A stretch of DNA of 14,623 bases, taken from positions 1-14,623 of the forward strand of contig CALFYU010000242.1 in NCBI GenBank assembly GCA_937952455.1, read 5' to 3'. The position numbers were made by a program, and so were the translations under genes. This DNA comes from an uncultured Planctomycetaceae bacterium. GTDB taxonomy: Bacteria > Planctomycetota > Planctomycetia > Planctomycetales > Planctomycetaceae. Under the pieces are notes generated by a model, which worked only from the letters and a program-made list of their open reading frames with translations, ran no database searches and was not told where the DNA came from. Positions 8,169 through 14,551 of this stretch are shown in pieces (position 1 is the first letter of the stretch; every line of letters begins with the position of its first letter).

Positions 8169-8963
8169 GTGGCCGAGGACGATGACGATCTTCTGGATCA
8201 GGCGGAAATCGAAGCCCTGCTGAATGAAGCAGGTGCCGGACAGTCCCCCGCCGCACCGCCGCCGGCCGGCGCGGAATCTGCCGACAATTCGCCGTCGAAG
8301 AACGAGTCGCAGGCGGACGGCGGCAACGTTGGCGGCGACCATTTGTCGCAAGACGATTTGGACCGCCTCATGGCCGAGGCAACCAGCGGAACGGCCTCAC
8401 TGGATAGTCCGCCGAAAAAACCGACCGCTCCCCCCCCTGTGCACCCCAAAGCGGGGGAAGGGGATCTGCTCGATCCTAGCGAAATCGAACAACTCCTCAG
8501 CGCGAAAAACTCAAACGCATCCGCCGCGGCGGGGGCCGCCAAGAAACCGGCGGCACAGTCGAATCTCTCGGCCGGAACCGAAGAACTGCTGCGGCAAGCC
8601 GAGGCTGGTTTGGCGGCCGCCATTTCATCCGACGGTGGCAAGTTCTCCAAGCCAGGACCGTTTGGCGACCCGCAACCTTACACCTTTCAGGAATTCGCCA
8701 AATCGCAATCCGATGCCAGCAACGTGGCACTCAACACGCTGCACGACGTCGAACTCGATATTCGCATTGAGTTGGGACGCACGGAGTTGCTCATCGAAGA
8801 GGTCCTGCAACTTCGCGACGGTTCGGTGGTTCCCTTGGATAAGCTCGCAGGTGATCCGGTCGACGTGATTGTCAACGAACGCCTGATTGCCCGCGGCGAA
8901 GTCCTGGTTCTCAACGATAACTTCTGCGTACGGATCACTGAGATACTTCCACCTCATCTTTAA
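8169..8963 (+). CDS. fliN: FliN/FliY-like motor switch protein with three FliM-type N-terminal motifs
   Basis: The 264-residue protein starts at GTG 8169; no in-frame ATG lies near. Residues 189-260 are a clear SpoA/FliN C-ring domain: VELDIRIELGRTELLIEEVL, VVPLDKLAGDPVDVIVN and GEVLVLNDNFCVRITEI. This domain builds the base of the C-ring and docks FliH. The first ~165 residues are low-complexity Ala/Pro/Ser-rich sequence holding three copies of a motif like the CheY-binding LSQDEIDALL of FliM. They lie at 8-18 (LLDQAEIEALL), 59-68 (LSQDDLDRLM) and 100-110 (LLDPSEIEQLL), with a weaker fourth at 133-142. No CheC-like or FliM middle domain is present. Ordinary FliN has about 100-140 residues, so the arm is extra. 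Confidence 0.9.
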   Translation: MAEDDDDLLDQAEIEALLNEAGAGQSPAAPPPAGAESADNSPSKNESQADGGNVGGDHLSQDDLDRLMAEATSGTASLDSPPKKPTAPPPVHPKAGEGDLLDPSEIEQLLSAKNSNASAAAGAAKKPAAQSNLSAGTEELLRQAEAGLAAAISSDGGKFSKPGPFGDPQPYTFQEFAKSQSDASNVALNTLHDVELDIRIELGRTELLIEEVLQLRDGSVVPLDKLAGDPVDVIVNERLIARGEVLVLNDNFCVRITEILPPHL

Positions 8964-9046
8964 TCGCCACCGGGTCTGGAAAGGCGACGCTTAGCGGCCG
9001 CATCCTCGACTCGGTTCCCCCAGCACATCCCTTCGTGCCTGCGTCT

Positions 9047-9808
9047 ATGACACGTCTTTCTCTTATTACGTTTGTTTGGTTCTTCGCGTCGGCGTTGATC
9101 CTTGCGCCCGCGTTTTCCGCCCCCCCGGAAGCGGATCGCGGCGACGCGCGCGTCTCGACGACCACCAATCCCCTCGAAATGAAGATCGCCAGGACGAACG
9201 CTGCGGATGAGCCAACCCGGACAAAACAGTCGTCGGAGGGTGCCGGGTCGGGGACCTCGATCGTGCAAACCGTGCTGGGATTGGCGTTTGTGCTCTGTCT
9301 GATTCTGATCGTGGCTGCCTGGGCCAAACGGCATCTGCCGGAGGCCAACCGGGCGCTCCCCTCCGAAGCGGTCCAAGTCCTCGGCCAGCGGCCCATTGGA
9401 CAGCGGCAAATTGTGCAACTGATCCGTTGCGGATCCCGCATCTTAATTCTCGGCTCGACACCCAACGGACTGACCACGTTGAGTGAAGTGACCGATCCGG
9501 TCGAGGTCGACTACTTGGCCGGGCTGTGTCGCCAAGATCAGCCGAATTCGGTGACGTCCGCCTTTTCGCGGCTGTTTCAGAACTATCGTGAGTTGGGGGG
9601 CAAGTCCACCACGTCCGAAAGCAAATCGAAGTCGTTCGCGTCCAAATTACGGTGGAGTGAAGAAAATGAGAACGCATCCGAAGCACCGCCGCCCGAGACC
9701 GCGGCGGAGACTCCGGAACGCTCATTGAAAGAACGCTTGGGCCGACTCGGCCAATCGGGAAACGCGTCGCGGTTCTCTCCACCGGGTGCGGAGGGGGCGT
9801 ATGAATAA
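9047..9808 (+). CDS. fliO: FliO, flagellar export gate assembly protein
   Basis: The 253-residue protein starts at ATG 9047; a GTG at 9035 is possible but less likely. Residues 1-25 form a cleavable-looking signal peptide ending AFSA. A second membrane helix spans about 70-93 (TVLGLAFVLCLILIVAAW). The FliO domain follows at about 105-160 (EAVQVLGQRPIGQRQIVQLI, ILILGSTPNGLTTLSEV). The C-terminal ~90 residues are charged and probably disordered. FliO is a chaperone-like membrane protein that helps assemble the FliP ring and is not kept in the finished gate. Its stop overlaps the fliP start by 8 bp, supporting coupled translation of the pair. Confidence 0.9.
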   Translation: MTRLSLITFVWFFASALILAPAFSAPPEADRGDARVSTTTNPLEMKIARTNAADEPTRTKQSSEGAGSGTSIVQTVLGLAFVLCLILIVAAWAKRHLPEANRALPSEAVQVLGQRPIGQRQIVQLIRCGSRILILGSTPNGLTTLSEVTDPVEVDYLAGLCRQDQPNSVTSAFSRLFQNYRELGGKSTTSESKSKSFASKLRWSEENENASEAPPPETAAETPERSLKERLGRLGQSGNASRFSPPGAEGAYE

Positions 9809-10820
9809 CACCCGCATGGCCTCGCACGAATATCTCAAATCGGCCGTTCGCCGCGCACGGCGGTTGGCGGTGCTATTCGCTGGATTGGTGATGGTGAGCG
9901 TCCTGATCGCGCCGGACGATACCTGGGCGCAAAACGGTCCGCGGGATCCGCAACCGCGCGTGCGCGCCAATCAAGGCAACGTTCGCGCCCCCCAGCAGCC
10001 GGCACAACCGCCGCCGGTCGCCAATCCACCCGCCCCAAAACCAGGTCCGATTCCCGTCATCGGTGACTTCCACCCGGAATCGCTCGTTTCGCCCGACGGC
10101 ATGACGTCGACGATGAACCTGATGCTTACGCTCACCGTGCTGACGTTGGCACCCTCGATCTTCATCATGACCACCTGCTTTATTCGTTTCATCGTCGTGT
10201 TGGGGTTGTTGCGGCAGGCGCTGGGGACGCAACAATTGCCGCCGAATCAGGTAATCGTCTCCTTGGCGTTGTTTCTGACGTTCACCGTCATGGGGCCGAT
10301 CTGGCAGCAGAGTTACAACGAGGGCATCCGCCCCTACACCAACAACGAAGAAATCGTCCTCCAGGACGGCAACGACCGTTTGACGCAAACCTTGATCAAC
10401 ACGACGCGGCCGCTGCGGAGTTTTATGAGCTGGCAAATCGACGCCAGCGAGAACGAAGACGCGCTGTTGCTGTTCGTCGACTACCAACGGGGCCGGCCCG
10501 GCTTTGTCGAGCCGGAGACGTATGATGATGTTTCGATCTGGGCGCTGTTGCCGGCGTTTATGCTCAGCGAACTCAAGACGGCCTTCATCATCGGCTTCAT
10601 AATTTATTTGCCCTTCGTGATCATCGACATGGTGATCGCCTCGGTGCTCATCAGCATGGGCATGATGATGCTGCCGCCGGTGCTGATATCTCTGCCGTTT
10701 AAGTTGCTGCTGTTCGTGCTGATCGACGGTTGGACCTTGACCGTCGGCATGCTGCTGGAAGGCGTCACCGTCAGCGAGTCGCTATCCGCACTCATCCAGT
10801 CCCCTCTCCCCTTCGTCTGA
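9801..10820 (+). CDS. fliP: FliP, flagellar type III export gate core subunit, with N-terminal extension
   Basis: The 339-residue protein starts at ATG 9801, with GGAGG just upstream. Residues 20-43 are a signal peptide ending TWA. Residues 44-85 form a Pro/Gln/Ala-rich linker absent from typical FliP. The FliP core follows: MLTLTVLTLAPSIFIM near 107, RFIVVLGLLRQALGTQQLPP near 130-148, and the hallmark MGMMMLPPVLISLPFK at about 286-301 followed by LLLFVLIDGW. FliP forms the pentameric core of the export pore with FliQ and FliR. The family length is about 245, and the excess is mostly the linker. The next gene, fliQ, is unusually far away (362 bp) because of an intervening repeat element. Confidence 0.96.
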   Translation: MNNTRMASHEYLKSAVRRARRLAVLFAGLVMVSVLIAPDDTWAQNGPRDPQPRVRANQGNVRAPQQPAQPPPVANPPAPKPGPIPVIGDFHPESLVSPDGMTSTMNLMLTLTVLTLAPSIFIMTTCFIRFIVVLGLLRQALGTQQLPPNQVIVSLALFLTFTVMGPIWQQSYNEGIRPYTNNEEIVLQDGNDRLTQTLINTTRPLRSFMSWQIDASENEDALLLFVDYQRGRPGFVEPETYDDVSIWALLPAFMLSELKTAFIIGFIIYLPFVIIDMVIASVLISMGMMMLPPVLISLPFKLLLFVLIDGWTLTVGMLLEGVTVSESLSALIQSPLPFV

Positions 10821-10930
10821 CCGACATGTAGCGTGCATCGCGACGCACCTTTCGACGCAGAACGAAAAATCGCACCACTGGCTCATGAAGCCACAGATTG
10901 AACACAGATTAAACACAGAAACTAGAACCC

Positions 10931-11006
10931 GTTTCAAAACCTGGTTGCGCCTGATTGTGAAACTGTCGTACAAGTGTCGGCGCAACGCGTCAGAGGGTTT
11001 TGAAAC
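10931..11006. repeat. Nested inverted repeat inside the fliP-fliQ element
   Basis: GTTTCAAAACC (10931-10941) pairs with GGTTTTGAAAC (10996-11006). Inside that, GTTGCGCC (10944-10951) pairs with GGCGCAAC (10979-10986), giving an 11-bp and an 8-bp stem separated by an asymmetric bulge. In RNA this would fold as a long hairpin between fliP and fliQ. Confidence 0.75.
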
Positions 11007-11075
11007 CAGTTATCGCGAACACGCAGATCGCCCAAGTTTTCAATCCTTACAATAAAATAGTAGTGGCCATCTTCT

Positions 11076-11091
11076 TTCTGAAGAGAAAGCG
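11076..11091. repeat. Short hairpin near the right end of the element
   Basis: CTTTCT and AGAAAG form a 6-bp stem around a GAAG loop. No T tract follows, so it is not an intrinsic terminator. Coordinates are read by eye and may be off by a base or two. Confidence 0.35.
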
Positions 11092-11182
11092 GCTTTGTTC
11101 TTCCTCTGTGTTTTATCCGTGTTCAATCTGTGGCTAAATCACCTGTCAATTTCCAAACAACGTTCCTGCAAAACGCAAAACC

Positions 11183-11449
11183 ATGAGTCCCGATCAAGCT
11201 GTTGAATTTGCTCGCGGCGCAGTCTTGCTGACGTTGCTGCTCAGCGTGCCGGTCATGGCGGTGGCCACGTTGGCCGGCCTGTTGATCAGCATCGCCCAGG
11301 CCGTGACGCAGATCCAGGACCAAACGCTCAGCTTTGTTCCCAAAATCATCCTCATGCTGCTGACGACTTTGTGGTTGCTCCCCTGGTCGATCAGCGTGAT
11401 CGTCGAATATTCCGAAAACCTGTACAACGATATTCCCGGCTTGTTCTGA
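11183..11449 (+). CDS. fliQ: FliQ, flagellar type III export gate subunit
   Basis: The 88-residue protein is exactly the usual length for FliQ. It has two hydrophobic helices (about 13-38 and 50-72) joined by the family signature AQAVTQIQDQTLSFVPKI. FliQ packs as four copies around the FliP5-FliR1 core of the export pore. The start follows an A-rich stretch with no evident ribosome binding site, and lies 47 bp downstream of the inserted repeat element. That element may therefore have altered its leader. It is followed by a tiny ORF and then fliR. Confidence 0.95.
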   Translation: MSPDQAVEFARGAVLLTLLLSVPVMAVATLAGLLISIAQAVTQIQDQTLSFVPKIILMLLTTLWLLPWSISVIVEYSENLYNDIPGLF

Positions 11450-11502
11450 CGCCCGTGCACCGGGTCGCTGTTTCACGTTCCCCACAGGCAAGGATGCCCG
11501 TT

Positions 11503-11610
11503 ATGAACAACTTCTTTACGATGGTCTTTTCGGTGCTGGCCCTGGCCGCCGCCGTCTTGTTCTTCGCCGAAGCGATGCCGTCCGAATTGGCCCGCCGAAT
11601 CCTTTCCTAA
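11503..11610 (+). CDS. Putative 35-residue single-pass membrane protein between fliQ and fliR
   Basis: I do not recognise this gene. The ORF runs from ATG 11503 to TAA 11610, with an alternative in-frame ATG at 11494. AGG at 11491-11493 is suitably spaced for the later start. The predicted peptide begins MNNFFTMVFSVLALAAAVLF, has one hydrophobic helix at about residues 4-22, and ends in a short charged tail (SELARRILS). It follows fliQ by 53 bp and precedes fliR by 69 bp on the same strand. Its size and single helix resemble accessory microproteins of membrane complexes, so an export-gate partner is conceivable. It could also be a chance ORF, as the evidence is only a plausible start, a membrane helix and an operon position. 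Confidence 0.5.
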   Translation: MNNFFTMVFSVLALAAAVLFFAEAMPSELARRILS

Positions 11611-11679
11611 CAACGGTCGAAGACGTCCGAACCTCTTCGGACCGCCCCGCGATGTGCCTATCACGACGCTCATCAATAC

Positions 11680-12681
11680 GTGACCGACTTTCTCTCCAAC
11701 CTGCTCCGCGAGACCGCCGGGTCTGATGCGCTGAACGTATTGACCGGGACGGCGATCGGCTATTTCTACGCGTTCACGTTCGTCATGTTGCGGATGGCTG
11801 GCCTGATGACCATCGGCCCGGTATTCGGACACCCTAGCCTCCCGGTGAATATCCGCGTGCTGCTGGTCGTGGCACTGTCGCTGGTGGTCACGCCGGCCAT
11901 CTTCGCCGAAACGCCCTGGCAGACGATCGCCAAGTATGACCGCAACGGCGACCGCCTGCTGGCGGTTGACGAAGCCCCACTAAAAATGCAGCCACGCATC
12001 GCACGGCTGTTGGAGTCGGCGACGCCCACGACTCCCGACGGTGTGACGGCCGAACAACTCGCCTTGTCCATCCAACCACCGAAGTCACTCGTCGACTACG
12101 TCTGGACCGGCGTGGGAGAATTCTCGCTGGGACTGGTCCTGGGCATCGGCGTGACGATCATTCATTCGGGTTTGAAACTGGCCGGTCACATGATCGCCCA
12201 ACAGAGTGGCACCGCGGTCGGGGAAGTCTTCAACCCGGCGCTGAACAGCTCCGAAACCGTGACGGCCCGCCTGCTGTACTTGTTGGGGCTGACGTTGTTC
12301 CTAACCGTGGGCGGTCATTTGAGCATGATATCGGCGCTCTTAGAAACGTATCAGGCGTTTCCCATCGGAGAAGGGTTTGTCGACGGCGCAGCCATCGACC
12401 TGTTGCATCAAATTTTCATGCGCTCGTTGAGCCTGGCGCTACAAGTCGCCGCGCCCGCGCTGGCCGTGATTGCGTTGATCGCGGTCACGATGGGTTTTCT
12501 GGGGCTTTCTGTTTCGCAGATCAACGTGCTGGTTGTCGGCTTTCCGATTCGCGCCACCGTGAGCCTAATCGTAGTGAGCTTCGCGCTCATCGGCGCGGGG
12601 GGCGTGATTGTCGACGCCGTCGAAGTCACGATTGAACAACTGGAATACGCCATCATCGGGATCGCTCCCTCATTGCAGTGA
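11680..12681 (+). CDS. fliR: FliR, flagellar type III export gate subunit, with EF-hand-like insertion
   Basis: The 333-residue protein starts at GTG 11680. Family features are FVMLRMAGLMTIGPVFG (34-50), VNIRVLLVVALSLVVTP (56-72), GEFSLGLVLGIG (146-157), HSGLKLAGHMIAQQSG (about 162-177) and the C-terminal LSVSQINVLVVGFPIR. FliR is the single lock-washer subunit that closes the FliP ring and contacts FlhB. Typical FliR has about 260 residues. The excess is largely a hydrophilic insertion at about 79-135, between the second hydrophobic segment and the GEFSLG helix. This insertion contains an EF-hand calcium loop at D87-E98 (DRNGDRLLAVDE) and a weaker DGVTAEQL segment at 120-127. The upstream ribosome binding site is weak. 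Confidence 0.95.
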   Translation: MTDFLSNLLRETAGSDALNVLTGTAIGYFYAFTFVMLRMAGLMTIGPVFGHPSLPVNIRVLLVVALSLVVTPAIFAETPWQTIAKYDRNGDRLLAVDEAPLKMQPRIARLLESATPTTPDGVTAEQLALSIQPPKSLVDYVWTGVGEFSLGLVLGIGVTIIHSGLKLAGHMIAQQSGTAVGEVFNPALNSSETVTARLLYLLGLTLFLTVGGHLSMISALLETYQAFPIGEGFVDGAAIDLLHQIFMRSLSLALQVAAPALAVIALIAVTMGFLGLSVSQINVLVVGFPIRATVSLIVVSFALIGAGGVIVDAVEVTIEQLEYAIIGIAPSLQ

Positions 12682-12705
12682 ATAGCCACGGATTCCTTCT
12701 AGGCT

Positions 12706-12783
12706 GGGTGCCACTGGCTTTGCCAGTGCGTGTGAAGATCGCTGAAACAAACAAAAAAGGCACTGGCAGAGCCAGTGGCACCC
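12706..12783. repeat. REPIN-like double-hairpin repeat, copy 1
   Basis: Two 24-nt arms (12706-12729 and 12760-12783) are reverse complements at 23 of 24 positions, separated by 30 nt. Each arm is itself a hairpin: CACTGGC, three bases, GCCAGTG. CTAG flanks both sides, which could be a target duplication. The arms share GGGTGCCACTGGC with the second copy near the window end. It lies between fliR and flhB and could act as an mRNA processing or stability structure. Confidence 0.85.
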
Positions 12784-12857
12784 CTAGCTCTGACAATTCA
12801 CTAACATTCGCCGCACATCGTTTCCATCAGTTCCCTCCACAAACCACCGCTTAATTC

Positions 12858-13928
12858 ATGGCTGACGAATTCGGGGATAAGACAGAACAGCCCACAGAGC
12901 GCAAGCGGACCGAAACCCGCGAGAAGGGAAACGTTGCGCGCAGCCAGGATCTAAATACGGCCGGATTACTGTTGGCCGCGTCGGCCAGCATGCAGTTTCT
13001 CGGGCCGGGTGTGGTTGATTCGTTCGTAACGCTGATGATCAAATTCCTCACCCCCCGTGAATGGTCAAGCCTCGATGCGGCGGCGGTCGGGCAATTGTTC
13101 TGGGAAGCCGCTGCCGTGTTGGTGTCGGGCATACTTCCTTTCATGCTCGCCATGGCGGCTGCGGCGCTAGCGCTGAATTTGGTGCAAGTCGGCTTCTTCG
13201 CCACCACCGAGCCGCTGGTGCCGAAGTTCTCGCGGCTCAATCCGCTGGAAGGGGTCAAACTCATCTTCGCCATCGCCGGTCTGGTGAAGCTGGCCGTCAG
13301 CGTGGGAAAGATCGCCGTCGTGGCAGTCATCGCCATCTGGTTTACCTGGGTCCAAATGGGGCAACTGCTGCAGACGGTGGACGATGAAACGGTCGTGTTT
13401 TTTGGCGAGTTGGGCGCTTCGATGGTGACGCTGGCGTTTCAACTGGCAGCGGCGCTTGTGATTCTGGCGATGTTCGACTACGGATTTCAGCTGTGGAAAT
13501 TCAACAAAGACATCATGATGACCAAACAAGAGGTCCGCGATGAGATGAAGAACATGGAAGGAGACCCGCTGATTCGACAGCGGCGCCGCGAAGCGCACCG
13601 CAAACTGGCGACTGCGCAGGAATTGCGGCAAGTGCAAGAAGCGGACGTCGTCGTGACCAACCCCACCGAACTGGCGGTGGCCATCAAATACGACGCCCAG
13701 ACGATGGATGCCCCGATTTTGGTCGCCAAAGGCGCCGGCGAGCTCGCCGCCCGCATCCGGCAGATTGCCGCTGAGCATCGCGTCCCGATTGTGGAGAAAA
13801 AGCCGCTCGCCCAGGCGCTCTACAAACACATCCGCCCCGGCCAGGCGATCCCGGTCGAACTTTACGAAGCGGTCGCCGAGATTCTGGCCTACGTCTACCG
13901 CCTCAGCAACAAAGCCGCCGCCACGTGA
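12858..13928 (+). CDS. flhB: FlhB, flagellar type III export gate substrate-specificity switch
   Basis: The 356-residue protein opens with the FlhB signature DKTEQPTERKRTETREKGNVARSQD (residues 7-31, listed here only as the family's charged N-terminal region). Four hydrophobic segments lie near 33-55, 84-112, 137-165 and 185-206. The linker has KQEVRDEMKNMEGDP at about 223-237 and the cytoplasmic FlhBc domain follows. The self-cleavage site reads N268-P269-T270-E271, where NPTH is standard. Downstream KKPLAQALYK, PVELYEAVAEILAYVYRL is normal. FlhB is cleaved after the Asn and, with FliK, switches export from hook to filament proteins. No Shine-Dalgarno sequence precedes the ATG. A small TTCGCG/CGCGAA hairpin at 13929-13947 follows the stop directly. 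Confidence 0.96.
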   Translation: MADEFGDKTEQPTERKRTETREKGNVARSQDLNTAGLLLAASASMQFLGPGVVDSFVTLMIKFLTPREWSSLDAAAVGQLFWEAAAVLVSGILPFMLAMAAAALALNLVQVGFFATTEPLVPKFSRLNPLEGVKLIFAIAGLVKLAVSVGKIAVVAVIAIWFTWVQMGQLLQTVDDETVVFFGELGASMVTLAFQLAAALVILAMFDYGFQLWKFNKDIMMTKQEVRDEMKNMEGDPLIRQRRREAHRKLATAQELRQVQEADVVVTNPTELAVAIKYDAQTMDAPILVAKGAGELAARIRQIAAEHRVPIVEKKPLAQALYKHIRPGQAIPVELYEAVAEILAYVYRLSNKAAAT

Positions 13929-14095
13929 TTCGCGCGAACACCGCGAAAAATCCTTTCACGGGCGCGGTAGATTCCATTTTTCGGCCGCAGTTGCTGTAAT
14001 GGATATTGCTGCGGCGCAGCCTCTGTACGGTTGCCGACAACTCCAGAAATCTCGGCCGGCACTTTCACACACCACACCAGCCAAGGATACAAACC
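13929..14095. other. 167-bp gap after flhB with small palindromes
   Basis: TTCGCG (13929-13934) and CGCGAA (13942-13947) form a 6-bp hairpin immediately after the flhB stop, followed by AAATCC rather than a T tract. A 13-nt palindrome GCTGCGGCGCAGC lies at 14008-14020. The flagellar run may end here, since the next gene is unrelated. No convincing terminator or promoter is visible. Confidence 0.35.
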
Positions 14096-14404
14096 ATGAT
14101 TCACGTACTGGCCACGATCGAAATCGGCGACGGCAAGCGCGAGGAGTTTTTGCGGCATTTTCACGCGCTGGTGCCCAAGGTGCTGGCGGAGGATGGGTGT
14201 ATCAGTTACGCGCCCGCGGTCGACTTGGAAACAAATCTCTCCGCACAGCCCCCGGTGCGACCCAACGTCGTCACCGTGATCGAGCAGTGGAACGATTTGC
14301 CCGCGCTGGAGCTGCACCTGATGGCGCCGCACATGGTGGAGTTTCGCCGGTCGGTCAAAGACATGGTGATCGAAACCAAAGTCGCCGTCCTGGAACCGGC
14401 ATAG
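14096..14404 (+). CDS. ABM-domain (antibiotic biosynthesis monooxygenase / YgiN-like) small protein
   Basis: The 102-residue protein starts at ATG 14096, with AAGG nearby upstream; the frame is open back to 14006, but the extra 30 residues look non-coding. The fold signature is a ferredoxin-like ABM domain: MIHVLATIEIGDGKREEFL, then LAEDGCISYAPAVDLE, VTVIEQWNDLPALELHL, and APHMVEFRRSVKDMV. Members are small dimeric proteins, some of them quinol or aromatic monooxygenases and many of unknown substrate. The substrate cannot be told from sequence. It is co-directional with flhB but separated by 167 bp, and it has no obvious flagellar role, so it probably marks the end of the flagellar cluster. 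Confidence 0.85.
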   Translation: MIHVLATIEIGDGKREEFLRHFHALVPKVLAEDGCISYAPAVDLETNLSAQPPVRPNVVTVIEQWNDLPALELHLMAPHMVEFRRSVKDMVIETKVAVLEPA

Positions 14405-14445
14405 TACTTCAACAGTACCTTGTTTTATCGATCGGCGGAGCAATG

Positions 14446-14551
14446 GGGTGCCACTGGCGGCTCGTCCGCCAGTGCGCACGGACATTGAGGTCCCCGGGCT
14501 TGGAGAATCATGCGTAACACGGCACTGGCGGACAAGCCGCCAGTGGCACCC
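14446..14551. repeat. REPIN-like double-hairpin repeat, copy 2
   Basis: Two 30-nt arms (14446-14475 and 14522-14551) are reverse complements at 29 of 30 positions, separated by 46 nt. Each arm folds on itself: CACTGGCGG, five bases, CCGCCAGTG. The base of the stem is the same as in copy 1 (GGGTGCCACTGGC with GCCAGTGC), but the tip is longer and different. It lies 41 bp after the ABM gene. The remaining 72 bp to the window end show nothing I can support. Confidence 0.85.

Larger units (their letters stand above)
10889..11135. mobile_element. MITE-like element with 31-bp terminal inverted repeats
   Basis: The left arm (10889-10919) begins AGCCACAGATTGAACAC. The right arm (11105-11135) is its reverse complement with 29 of 31 positions matching. 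Within each arm an 11-nt unit repeats in tandem (ACAGATTGAAC, ACAGATTAAAC, then a decayed ACAGAA). A second nested inverted repeat lies inside, and the element holds no ORF. This architecture fits a short non-autonomous element or a structured intergenic repeat inserted within an otherwise compact export operon. I see no clear target duplication. The symmetry is read directly from the sequence; mobility is inferred. Confidence 0.7.
10821..11182. other. 362-bp fliP-fliQ gap occupied mostly by a repeat element
   Basis: No gene is supported. The middle 247 bp (10889-11135) is the inverted-repeat element listed separately. The 68 bp before it and 47 bp after it show no clear promoter or terminator. 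No Shine-Dalgarno sequence is visible before the fliQ ATG; the stretch there is A-rich. Confidence 0.6.

Noticed and set aside
8723..8741. Sigma-54-like TGGCAC...GCTGCA spacing
   Set aside because: It falls inside the fliN coding sequence with no gene start just downstream; likely chance.
9066..9827. 253-codon minus-strand open frame opposite fliO
   Set aside because: Shadow of fliO with Arg/Pro/Ser-rich composition and no family resemblance.
10889..11135. CRISPR-like array suggested by the ACAGATT repeats
   Set aside because: The 11-nt units are adjacent without spacers and occur as an inverted pair, so this is a terminal inverted repeat and not a CRISPR array.
13708..14517. 269-codon plus-strand frame overlapping the flhB end and the ABM gene
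   Set aside because: It overlaps two real genes in another frame and runs into the REPIN-like repeat; composition is not protein-like.
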